From contig NZ_CP116256.1 of the NCBI RefSeq assembly GCF_027947575.1, forward strand, positions 7,316,001-7,380,000: a DNA stretch of 64,000 nucleotides, read 5' to 3'. Positions 1 through 7,442 of the stretch are shown here, piece after piece. This DNA is from Streptomyces rubrogriseus (GTDB taxonomy: Bacteria > Actinomycetota > Actinomycetes > Streptomycetales > Streptomycetaceae). How positions within the stretch are numbered: position 1 is the stretch's first letter; each line of letters begins with the position of its first letter. The notes under the pieces were generated by a model. It saw only the letters and a program-made list of their open reading frames with translations. It had not been told where the DNA came from and ran no database searches. The position numbers were made by a program, and so were the translations under genes.

Positions 1-1034
1 AGGGCGACGAAGGGGATCTCCACGTCCGACATCGAGGCCAGCGTCTGCAGGCGCATCAGGGCGTCCTCCGCGCTGTTGGCGTGGACGGTGGCCAGCGAGC
101 CGTCGTGGCCGGTGGACATGGCCTGGAGCATGTCCAGGGACTCACCGCCGCGCACCTCGCCGACGACGATGCGGTCGGGGCGCATGCGCAGCGAGTTGCG
201 GACCAGGTCGCGGATGGTGATGCGGCCCTGGCCCTCGACGTTGGGCGGACGGGACTCCAGGCGGATGACGTGCGCCTGCTGGAGCTGGAGTTCGGCCGAG
301 TCCTCGATGGTGATGATGCGGTCGGACTCGGGGATGAGGCCGGAGAGGGCGTTGAGGAGGGTGGTCTTCCCGGTGCCCGTCGCGCCCGAGACGATGATGT
401 TGAAGCGGGCCTGCACCAGGCCCGCCAGCAGGTAGAGCATGTTCTCGTCGAGCGAGCCGAGGCCGATCAGCTCCTGGAGGGTGAAGGAGCGGGGGAAGCG
501 GCGGATGGTGAGGGTGGCGCCGGTGAGGGAGAGCGGCGGGATGATGACGTTGACGCGCTCGCCGGAGGGGAGGCGGGCGTCGACCATCGGGTTCGACTCG
601 TCCACGCGGCGGTTGACCGTCGAGACGATGCGCTCGATGGTCTGCATCAGCTGGTCGTGGGAGGCGAAGCGGAGGGGGAGCTGTTCGACGCGGCCGGCCC
701 GTTCGACGAAGATCGCGTCGGGGCCGTTGACCATGATCTCCGTGATCGAGGCGTCCTCGAGGAGCGGTTCGAGGATGCCGAGGCCGAGGGCCTCGTCGAC
801 GACCCGGCGGATCAGCTGGGAGCGTTCGACCGTGGAGAGGACCGGGCCCTCGCGGCTGATGATGTGCCCGAGGACCCGCTCCAGGCGGGCCCGGCGCTCG
901 GCCGTGGCGAGCGCGCTCATCTCGGCGAGGTCGATCTCCTCCAGGAGTTTGGCCCGGTAGGAGGCGACCAGGTGGCCGTCCTCGCCCCGGCTGCCGTGCT
1001 CCTCGGGGGAGTGGATGCGTGCGCGCAGGCTCAT
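1..1034 (-). CDS. cpaF: CpaF/TadA-type secretion ATPase (3-prime end cut by window)
   Basis: Hexameric ATPase that powers assembly of Flp/Tad pili at the inner face of the membrane. The first ~344 residues are present, from an ATG at 1034 reading MSLRARIHSPEEHG; the gene runs off the left edge. A Walker A motif GATGTGKTT lies near residue 217. It is followed by IPESDRIITIEDSAELQL (Asp/Glu boxes) and MRPDRIVVGEVRGGE (Walker B region), then the His-box start STGHDGSLATVHAN. This order is diagnostic of the CpaF/VirB11 family. It is the last visible gene of a minus-strand Tad operon, 18 nt after the TadE-like gene. TadB/TadC and the pilin would be expected beyond the edge. Confidence 0.95.
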   Translation of the reverse strand, partial: MSLRARIHSPEEHGSRGEDGHLVASYRAKLLEEIDLAEMSALATAERRARLERVLGHIISREGPVLSTVERSQLIRRVVDEALGLGILEPLLEDASITEIMVNGPDAIFVERAGRVEQLPLRFASHDQLMQTIERIVSTVNRRVDESNPMVDARLPSGERVNVIIPPLSLTGATLTIRRFPRSFTLQELIGLGSLDENMLYLLAGLVQARFNIIVSGATGTGKTTLLNALSGLIPESDRIITIEDSAELQLQQAHVIRLESRPPNVEGQGRITIRDLVRNSLRMRPDRIVVGEVRGGESLDMLQAMSTGHDGSLATVHANSAEDALMRLQTLASMSDVEIPFVA

Positions 1035-1052
1035 GCGTCCTTCGCTCCTCGG

Positions 1053-1415
1053 TCAGTGGTCCAGCGGCATGGTGGCGGTCTTGCGGGCCGGATCGAAGTC
1101 CCATCCGGGCACGATCGACGGGATCTCGACGGTGGCGGTGACCGTCACCTCGTCCCCGCCGTACGACTCCGGACAGTCGGTGCCGTCCGCCAACCAGCTG
1201 CTGACGGCCGCCGCGCACGCCGCCTGCGCGCTCTCCTGGAGCGAGGCGCTGCGCGCCCCGGCGCGGGCCGCGGTGCCGGCCTGCTGGGCGGTGTACGCGA
1301 TCAGGCCGAGCTGTACGACGGCCATGCCGACGACGACCAGGATCGGGAGGAAGCCGAGGTACTCGATGGCCACCTGGCCCCGGTCCCTCGCCCGTTGCCC
1401 GCGGGAGTACGGCAT
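1053..1415 (-). CDS. TadE-like pilus assembly protein
   Basis: Pseudopilin-like minor protein of the Tad pilus, 120 aa. The N-terminus MPYSRGQRARDRGQVAIEYLGFLP has the TadE signature: a short basic leader, then Gln-Val-Ala-Ile-Glu-(Tyr/Phe)-Leu-Gly entering one transmembrane helix (about residues 20-45). The conserved Glu sits where prepilin peptidase substrates need it. The rest is a small periplasmic-side domain with two Cys. The ATG at 1415 follows the upstream TadE stop by one base (TGACATG), implying translational coupling. A longer frame is open upstream, but the homologous start of the neighbouring TadE supports 1415. Confidence 0.85.
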   Translation of the reverse strand: MPYSRGQRARDRGQVAIEYLGFLPILVVVGMAVVQLGLIAYTAQQAGTAARAGARSASLQESAQAACAAAVSSWLADGTDCPESYGGDEVTVTATVEIPSIVPGWDFDPARKTATMPLDH

Positions 1416-1416
1416 G

Positions 1417-1812
1417 TCAGTCGTCCTCCTCTTCCACGGCCCCCGCGTGGCCGTGCACGGTGAACGGGAGGCTGAGGGTGCCCGGGAAGAGGAGGGGGAC
1501 CTCGATGCGCACGTCGGCGGTGACGAAACCGCCCGCGGTGCCGCAGTCCACACCGGCACCTCCCTCCCACGCGCCCGGCAGCTTGTCCAGGCCCGCCTCC
1601 TGGCAGGCGCCCTGCCGCGCCCCGCGCCCGGCCGCGGTCGCCGCCCGTACCGCCTCGTCCGCAGCATTCCCCGCGAGCGTGTACGTGTATCCCACGAGCA
1701 CGAGCTGCCACAGCACCACCAGCGTCGCGATGATCACCGGCGTCATGCCGAGGAACTCGATGGTGACCTGACCGCCGTCCCGGGCGCGGTCCCGCCCGCG
1801 TAACCCGCTCAC
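1417..1812 (-). CDS. TadE-like pilus assembly protein (second copy)
   Basis: Second TadE-family pseudopilin, 131 aa, from a GTG at 1812: VSGLRGRDRARDGGQ, then VTIEFLGMTPVI entering a single membrane helix. Its leader closely matches the downstream TadE gene, so the two look like ancient duplicates. The start overlaps the cpaE stop as GTGA (1809-1812). Two C-terminal-half Cys may form a disulphide. The acidic tail AVEEEDD is unusual. Together with the next gene it forms the TadE/TadF-like pair usual for Tad loci; I cannot tell which is which. Confidence 0.85.
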   Translation of the reverse strand: MSGLRGRDRARDGGQVTIEFLGMTPVIIATLVVLWQLVLVGYTYTLAGNAADEAVRAATAAGRGARQGACQEAGLDKLPGAWEGGAGVDCGTAGGFVTADVRIEVPLLFPGTLSLPFTVHGHAGAVEEEDD

Positions 1813-3065
1813 CCGGCACCGTCCTTCCGGCGCCGGAAGCCGGACGCGCCCCGGTCCCCCTTGAGCCGGCCGTGTCCCTTCCGGCCCGTGTCGGGCACGC
1901 CGGCCAGGCCCAGTTCGCCCGCGAGGGCCCACAGGGCCTGCTTCACGGTGCTCCTGCCGTCCAGTTCGTGGACCCGGCCCGCGTCCACGGCGCCCTGGAG
2001 CTCCTTGAAGTTGGCGGGGACCGTGGTGGCGGCGATCGCCGTGCCGGTGATCTTCTGGATCAGCGGGGGCTGGATCTCCGTACCCCGGGTGTGCCGGTTG
2101 ACGACCACGGTGGTCTCCGCCGCCTTGCGGATCTGCAGCCGTTCCCACATCCGCACCGCCCGCTTGGCGCCCCGTACGGCGACCACGTCCGGGGTGGTGA
2201 CCAGCAGCGCCGTGTCCGCGCTCTCCACGGCGGCCGCGCCGGCCCCGCCGAGCTGGGCGCCGCAGTCGACGACGACCACCTCGTACCGGGAGCGCAGGGC
2301 GCCCACGATCTGGCGGGCGGCGCGGTCGGTGATCTCCTCGCCGCGTTCGCCCTCGCCGGGGGCGAGCAGCAGGGCCAGGCCGCTGTCGTGGCGGAAGACG
2401 GCGTCGGCCAGGACGCGCGGGGAGAGGTCGGTGATGGCGGCCAGGTCGGCCACGGAGCGGCGGAACTGGACGTCCAGGTAGGAGGCGACGTCGCCGGTCT
2501 GGAGGTCCATGTCGAGCAGGGCCGTGGACCGGCCGGAGGCCTGGGCGGCCAGGGCGAGTTGGACGGCGGTCAGGGTGGCGCCCACACCGCCCTTCGCGCC
2601 GCTGACGGTGACGACGGTGCCGCCGCTTCCGGTGAACACGTCGACGGCGCCGCCGAGGTGCCGGCGTACGCCCGCCGACCACTGGGCCACCGCCTGGACG
2701 CGGCTGGCGAGTTCCTCGTAGCCGAGCGGGAGGGCGACCAGGCCGCGGGCGCCGTGGTCCATGGCGGCCTGGAAGAGGCCGGGGCCGGGGTCGGAGGTGA
2801 CGAGGACGACGCCGACGGCCGGGAAGCGGAGGGCGACCTCGCGGATCAACTCGAGGGCCGGGACCGGTCCGATGCGCTCGTGGACGACGACGACCTCGGG
2901 CAGTTCGTCGACCGATTCGGCGGCCAGGCGGGCGAGGGTGTCGACGAGCTGCGTGGAGTCGGTGACCGGGGCGACCGGTTCGGCGTCCGGCAGCTGGCTG
3001 AGCAGGGTCGTGAGGGACCGTACGGCGTCCGGGTCGCCGACTGCCGGGAGGATCCTCGTCGCCAT
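1809..3065 (-). CDS. cpaE: CpaE/TadZ-like pilus localisation ATPase
   Basis: 418-aa CpaE/TadZ protein that positions the Tad apparatus. Residues 1-130 look like a CheY-type receiver, with VVVVHERIGPVPALELI and VGVVLVTSDPG. From about 145 a MinD/ParA fold begins with SGAKGGVGAT. This keeps the deviant Walker A Lys of KGG but has Ala where catalytic family members have Lys (KGGVGKT). TALLDMDLQTGDVA (Walker A-prime region) and VVVVDCGAQLGG (Walker B) follow. The basic tail is probably disordered. It starts 7 nt after the cpaB stop and overlaps the TadE start, so it is inside the operon. Confidence 0.9.
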   Translation of the reverse strand: MATRILPAVGDPDAVRSLTTLLSQLPDAEPVAPVTDSTQLVDTLARLAAESVDELPEVVVVHERIGPVPALELIREVALRFPAVGVVLVTSDPGPGLFQAAMDHGARGLVALPLGYEELASRVQAVAQWSAGVRRHLGGAVDVFTGSGGTVVTVSGAKGGVGATLTAVQLALAAQASGRSTALLDMDLQTGDVASYLDVQFRRSVADLAAITDLSPRVLADAVFRHDSGLALLLAPGEGERGEEITDRAARQIVGALRSRYEVVVVDCGAQLGGAGAAAVESADTALLVTTPDVVAVRGAKRAVRMWERLQIRKAAETTVVVNRHTRGTEIQPPLIQKITGTAIAATTVPANFKELQGAVDAGRVHELDGRSTVKQALWALAGELGLAGVPDTGRKGHGRLKGDRGASGFRRRKDGAG

Positions 3066-3072
3066 ACGGCTC

Positions 3073-3780
3073 TCACTTGTCCTTCGCGAGTTCGTACGTC
3101 CGGTCCTTGTCGGGGACCGTGGTGTCGCCGCCGGGGGCCACCAGCGCGAGCCGGACGCGCCGGGCGAACGACTCGGCGTAGGTGATGCGCTGTGCGTCGA
3201 TGGTGGACAGGGCGAAGGTGATGGGGACGGCGTCGGTGGGTTCGCGGTCGCGGCTGTCCTCGTCGGGTTCGAGCGAGGTGAGTTCGCCGACGTCGATGAC
3301 CCTGGCGCCGGTCACGATGATCTTGGACTGGTCGGGGTCGCCCTCGCGCGGGCCCTCGAAGGTGGCGTACACGTTGACGGTGGAACCCGGGGTGATCTTC
3401 CCGGCGACGCCGGTCGCCGCGTCGATCATGATGGCGACCTCCTGCTGTCCGGGCCGCAGGGCGGGCGTGTCGACGATCATGTCGGTCTGGAGCAGCGAGC
3501 CCGCCTTCAGCGTGGTCACGGCTATCTTGCCGCGGACCCGGGACAGGTCGGTGACGGCGTTCTCGGACAGCCAGCGCTCGGGCATCTCGACCTTCTCGAA
3601 CTGCGTCGCGCCGAGCTCCGTGTAGGGCTCGATGTCGGACTTCACCCGGTACGCGGTCACCTCGGGGCCGACCTTGGACTTCACGTCGTTGATGACGGAC
3701 AGCACGCCGGCGAAGGCGCCGAGGGCGCAGAGGACCGACAGGATCAGCAGGATGATGCCGCGGCGCTGACGGGAGTTCAT
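3073..3780 (-). CDS. cpaB: CpaB/RcpC-like Flp pilus assembly protein
   Basis: 235-aa CpaB/RcpC protein, a periplasmic-side Tad component with an SAF domain. A basic N-terminus (MNSRQRRG) leads into one transmembrane helix, ILLILSVLCALGAFAGVL. Then comes the SAF-type region (AYRVKSDIEPYTELGATQFEKV, LKAGSLLQTDMI) and the RcpC part VAIMIDAATGVAGKITPGSTVNVYATFEG. It is the first gene of the core Tad operon in this orientation. 151 nt separate it from the upstream zinc-ribbon gene. Confidence 0.9.
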   Translation of the reverse strand: MNSRQRRGIILLILSVLCALGAFAGVLSVINDVKSKVGPEVTAYRVKSDIEPYTELGATQFEKVEMPERWLSENAVTDLSRVRGKIAVTTLKAGSLLQTDMIVDTPALRPGQQEVAIMIDAATGVAGKITPGSTVNVYATFEGPREGDPDQSKIIVTGARVIDVGELTSLEPDEDSRDREPTDAVPITFALSTIDAQRITYAESFARRVRLALVAPGGDTTVPDKDRTYELAKDK

Positions 3781-3931
3781 GGGCCGTGCAACCTCATTGG
3801 GGGTCGGACGTCCGGGCGGTTCGGACGGGGGCGGGCGGGCAAGTGGCGGGCGGACGGGGGCCGGGCGGGCGAGGGCGGGAGCGCGGACGCCGACGGGGAC
3901 GGGAAGCGGACGGGGACGGGGCGCTACGGAC

Positions 3932-4870
3932 CTACCCAGTCAGGGCTCGTCTCTCACGACGGCGGCCGAGGGCGGGATCGCGGCGGTGGCCGAGCGCGCG
4001 GTCCCGGCCGTCGCCTCCGGCGCCGTCGTCGTAGACCGGTGGCGTCGCGGAGCAGAACACACAGCGGTCGCCGATGACGTCGATGCCGCACCAGTGGCAG
4101 GTGCTCCGCCGTACGGACGTGACGAGTTGGTAGAGGACCGAGAGGTCGGGGAGGTACGCGCAGAACTCGGTCAGCCGCCCGGTCCCCCACCAGGTGGCGG
4201 ACTCGGCGGGCAGGGCCGTCTCGCGCAGCCCCTGGACGTGCCAGGACGGGGCGAGCGAGCCGGTGACCCAGTCGGTCGGGTGCTGCCCCTTGGCGACCAG
4301 CAGCCAGGTGCCGAACTCGGGTCCCGTCAGGGCGGCTTCCGGTCCGATCCGCACCAGTTGCGGCACCGGGTGGGCGACGACGCCGAACTGGCTGCCGGGC
4401 ATCCAGGACCTGGCGTGCGCCTTCAGGCCCACGGGGACGTGGTCGAGCCGGGCGACGGAGCCGAGCAGGGCACCGGCGTGGATGTAGTGGGTGAGCAGCC
4501 GGCCGGCGGAGGCGAGGACTCCCGGGCTGAGGTCGCAGGAGGCCAGCTGGCGCAACTGGCGGGCCAGCACCGCGATGCCGAGCGGCGGCAGCGGCGGCCG
4601 GAACAGGGCGATGCGGTCGGTCTCCAGGAGGGCGCGGACGGTGTGCAGGCGGCGTTCCACACTCGCCGGGACGGCCAGGGAGCACACCACGATCACGTGT
4701 CCGTGCTGGTCGACCAGCGACTGGAGTTCGGCCAGTACGTGCTCCAGTGGGCGCCGGTCGACGTCCTGGAGCACGGCCGCGGGCAGGGTGCGTTCGTCCT
4801 GTGGCGGCAGTGCCAGGTCGGCACTGGTCACGGCAATGGCAGTTGGCACGCGCGGCTCCCCGTCTCCCAT
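3932..4870 (-). CDS. Hypothetical protein with C-terminal zinc ribbon, upstream of Tad operon
   Basis: 312-aa protein of unrecognised family. It is mostly globular, with no signal peptide or membrane helix. A stretch VDQHGHVIVVCSLAVPASVERRLHTVRALL looks Rossmann-like. Near the C-terminus a CHWC-(8)-CVFC pair makes a zinc ribbon, followed by a disordered Arg/Gly-rich tail. I chose the ATG at 4870 (MGDGEPRVPTAIA); an in-frame start 33 bases upstream lacks support. It reads in the same direction as the Tad genes and may be a regulator or accessory of that locus, but only position supports this. Confidence 0.7.
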   Translation of the reverse strand: MGDGEPRVPTAIAVTSADLALPPQDERTLPAAVLQDVDRRPLEHVLAELQSLVDQHGHVIVVCSLAVPASVERRLHTVRALLETDRIALFRPPLPPLGIAVLARQLRQLASCDLSPGVLASAGRLLTHYIHAGALLGSVARLDHVPVGLKAHARSWMPGSQFGVVAHPVPQLVRIGPEAALTGPEFGTWLLVAKGQHPTDWVTGSLAPSWHVQGLRETALPAESATWWGTGRLTEFCAYLPDLSVLYQLVTSVRRSTCHWCGIDVIGDRCVFCSATPPVYDDGAGGDGRDRALGHRRDPALGRRRERRALTG

Positions 4871-5187
4871 GCCCGTCGGCCCGCCGGTGTTACTCCGGCA
4901 CACCCGGATGACTTCACTGCGTGACTACCTGAGCACTGTATCCACGCCTCTGTGACCGGAGAACAGCGTTTCTCCAGCCTGTGGAACAACTTGTGTTGCA
5001 CAAGATGCGTCAAATCAGGGCAGGTTGAGCGTTTTCGATGTCGAGCCACCGCTTTCCGGACGGTGCGCCTCGGCCGCCAACTTGGTCCGTACCTACCTCT
5101 TGACACCTTCAATTGGTCTGGACCACCTTGTACGTCAGCGGTGGCCACCGTCCCCCATTCCGCCCCACCCCACCCCCGGAGGCAGCA
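4871..5187. other. Divergent intergenic region, Tad-side gene / chitinase
   Basis: A 317-base gene-free stretch between divergently transcribed genes. The left part (4900-5000) is clearly less GC-rich and may carry the minus-strand promoter. The right part holds the chitinase control region described separately. No small gene is convincing here. Confidence 0.7.
5083..5127 (+). promoter_or_regulatory. Chitinase promoter with two chi direct repeats and a DasR-like operator
   Basis: Two 12-bp copies, TGGTCCGTACCT (5083-5094) and TGGTCTGGACCA (5114-5125), flank a TTGACA -35 box (5100-5105). The second copy extends to ATTGGTCTGGACCACC (5112-5127), close to the DasR consensus ACTGGTCTAGACCACT. Streptomyces chitinase promoters characteristically have such paired repeats, and DasR represses chi genes until GlcNAc-derived ligands appear. 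No convincing -10 box at ideal spacing was found. The RBS GGAGG is at 5178-5182. Confidence 0.75.
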
Positions 5188-6903
5188 GTGGACCCCGTAC
5201 GCAGACGCAGCCGCGGAAGACGTGTCGGCTCCTTGACGGGCGCCGTCACCGCCGCCCTGGCCCTCGCGTTCACGGCCGTCGGCCCGGCCTCGGCCGCCGA
5301 CGTCAACAACGCCAAGAACGCCGGTTTCGAGTCGGGTCTGAGCAACTGGACCTGCTCGGCGAACAGCGGCACCACCGTCGCCTCTCCGGCGCACGCGGGC
5401 TCCGCCGCGCTGAAGGCCACCCCGGCGGGGCAGGACAACGCCCGCTGTTCGCAGAGCGTCGCGGTGAAGCCCAACTCGACGTACACGCTGAGCGCCTGGG
5501 TGCAGGGCGGCTACTCCTACCTGGGCGTGACGGGCACGGGCACCACGGACGTGTCGACCTGGACCCCGGACTCGACGGCGTGGAAGCAGCTGAAGACCAC
5601 CTTCAGCACCGGCTCCTCGACGACCTCCGTGTCCGTGTACACGCACGGCTGGTACGGGCAGGCGGCGTACTACGTCGACGACCTGTCCGTCTTCGGCCCC
5701 GACGGCGGTGGCGGCGACGGCGACCCCGACCCCACGGTCCCGACCGCTCCGGCCGGCCTGAGCGTCTCCGGCACGACCCCGAACTCCGCCTCCCTCGCCT
5801 GGAACACGGTCTCGGGCGCCACCGGCTACAACGTCTACCGCGACGGCACGAAGGTGACCGCGGTGACCGGCACGTCGGCGACGGTGACCGGCCTCGCGGC
5901 CTCGACGTCGTACTCCTTCCAGGTCACGGCGACGAACGCGGCCGGTGAGTCGGTGAAGTCGGCGGCGGTCACGGCCCGCACCACGGCGCCCGACGACGGC
6001 GGCGGGGACGGCGGCGACCTGCCCAAGCACGCGGTGACCGGCTACTGGCAGAACTTCAACAACGGGGCGACGGTCCAGAAGATCTCCGACGTGCCGTCCG
6101 CGTACGACATCATCGCGGTGGCCTTCGCCGACGCGACCACGACGCCGGGCGCCGTGACCTTCAACCTCGACTCGGCCGGACTCGGCGGCTACACCGTCGA
6201 CCAGTTCAAGGCGGACGTACGGGCCAAGCAGGCCGCGGGCAAGAAGGTCATCATCTCGGTGGGCGGCGAGAAGGGCACCGTCTCGGTGAACAGCTCCGCC
6301 TCCGCGACGAACTTCGCGAACTCCGTGTACTCGGTGATGCAGGAGTACGGCTTCGACGGCGTCGACATCGACCTGGAGAACGGCCTCAACCCGACCTACA
6401 TGACGCAGGCCCTGCGCGCCCTGTCGGCGAAGGCGGGCCCGGACATGATCCTCACGATGGCCCCGCAGACGATCGACATGCAGTCGACGCAGGGCGGCTA
6501 CTTCCAGACCGCGCTGAACGTGAAGGACATCCTCACGGTCGTCAACATGCAGTACTACAACAGCGGCACGATGCTGGGCTGCGACGGCAAGGTGTACGCC
6601 CAGGGCACCGTCGACTTCCTCACCGCCCTGGCCTGCATCCAGCTCGAGGGCGGCCTCGCCCCGTCCCAGGTCGGCCTCGGCCTGCCGGCCTCGACCCGCG
6701 CGGCGGGCGGCGGCTACGTCTCCCCGTCGGTGGTCAACGCCGCCCTGGACTGCCTCACCAAGGCGACCAACTGCGGCTCCTTCAAGCCCTCGAAGACGTA
6801 CCCCGACCTGCGCGGCGCGATGACCTGGTCCACCAACTGGGACGCGACGGCGGGCAACGGCTGGTCGAGCGCGGTGGGCGCCCACGTGGACGCGATGCCG
6901 TAA
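5188..6903 (+). CDS. chiA: Secreted family 18 chitinase (CBM-FnIII-GH18)
   Basis: Endochitinase of 571 aa that hydrolyses beta-1,4 GlcNAc links outside the cell. The GTG at 5188 is set by GGAGG five bases upstream. An Arg-rich signal peptide ends near ASA-AD (residue ~33). Next come a carbohydrate-binding domain (~35-170, closing YYVDDLSVFG), a Gly/Asp linker, a fibronectin type III domain (~185-270), and the GH18 barrel (~280-571). The catalytic motif DGVDIDLE spans residues 390-397, with E397 as proton donor and D393/D395 in place. The domain order and length match S. coelicolor chitinase A as I recall it. The DasR-like site upstream fits chitin induction. Confidence 0.93.
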   Translation: MDPVRRRSRGRRVGSLTGAVTAALALAFTAVGPASAADVNNAKNAGFESGLSNWTCSANSGTTVASPAHAGSAALKATPAGQDNARCSQSVAVKPNSTYTLSAWVQGGYSYLGVTGTGTTDVSTWTPDSTAWKQLKTTFSTGSSTTSVSVYTHGWYGQAAYYVDDLSVFGPDGGGGDGDPDPTVPTAPAGLSVSGTTPNSASLAWNTVSGATGYNVYRDGTKVTAVTGTSATVTGLAASTSYSFQVTATNAAGESVKSAAVTARTTAPDDGGGDGGDLPKHAVTGYWQNFNNGATVQKISDVPSAYDIIAVAFADATTTPGAVTFNLDSAGLGGYTVDQFKADVRAKQAAGKKVIISVGGEKGTVSVNSSASATNFANSVYSVMQEYGFDGVDIDLENGLNPTYMTQALRALSAKAGPDMILTMAPQTIDMQSTQGGYFQTALNVKDILTVVNMQYYNSGTMLGCDGKVYAQGTVDFLTALACIQLEGGLAPSQVGLGLPASTRAAGGGYVSPSVVNAALDCLTKATNCGSFKPSKTYPDLRGAMTWSTNWDATAGNGWSSAVGAHVDAMP

Positions 6904-6943
6904 CTCCGGCCGCCCCTACCCGTCCGCCCGACTACGCCGACCC

Positions 6944-6975
6944 GGCCCCTGCCCGCCTACGTGCGGGCGGGGGCC
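6944..6975. terminator. Hairpin terminator between convergent genes
   Basis: A 13-bp GC stem with one G-T type mismatch (arms 6944-6956 and 6963-6975) and a six-base loop lies between the chitinase stop and the stop of the convergent immunity-like gene. There is no T tract, as is usual in Streptomyces. It could serve both strands. Confidence 0.6.
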
Positions 6976-6986
6976 TGTCGCCGGCG

Positions 6987-7442
6987 TCAGCCGTCTCCCC
7001 ACGTCGCGCGCAGGTCGGAACACCGCACCAGTACGGTCGCATCCGTCAGCGCGATCTCGTGCACGCAGCCGTCCGGTGTGGGGGTGATCTCGTCGAGGAC
7101 CACGGTCTGGGCCTCCGTCCAGTCGATCTCCCGGCGGCTCTCCATCGAGAAATACGCGACCCCGACGTACTCGATACGCAGTCCCTCCTCGTGTTTCCAC
7201 GCGTTCGGAGCGAACCGGATGCTCATGCTCTCGTTCCTGCCCACCGGGACGTGGACGTTGGACAACTCCAGGTCCTTCACGCACCGAGCGCTCCGGAAGT
7301 TGTAGTGGTCCGCATCCGTGGCGAACTTCCGCGCCCCCGGTGGCAGATCCTCACTCAGCCTGGGCAGTTGCTCCAGGTACTCCCCGGGATCCACGTGAAA
7401 CCCGGGCAGTCGCGGGTCCCAATCGGCCTTTACGTACTTCAT
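6987..7442 (-). CDS. Putative immunity protein for the adjacent RHS toxin
   Basis: 151-aa acidic cytoplasmic-type protein with no signal or membrane segment. Its ATG (7442) overlaps the toxin stop as ATGA (7439-7442), so translation is probably coupled. This is the usual arrangement for a toxin and its cognate immunity protein. No named immunity family was recognised; visible features are MKYVKADWDPRLPGFHVDP and the beta-rich C-terminal half ending VLVRCSDLRATWGDG. The immunity role is inferred from position, size and overlap. Its base composition is lower in GC than the flanks, as in the toxin C-terminal half. Confidence 0.7.
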   Translation of the reverse strand: MKYVKADWDPRLPGFHVDPGEYLEQLPRLSEDLPPGARKFATDADHYNFRSARCVKDLELSNVHVPVGRNESMSIRFAPNAWKHEEGLRIEYVGVAYFSMESRREIDWTEAQTVVLDEITPTPDGCVHEIALTDATVLVRCSDLRATWGDG

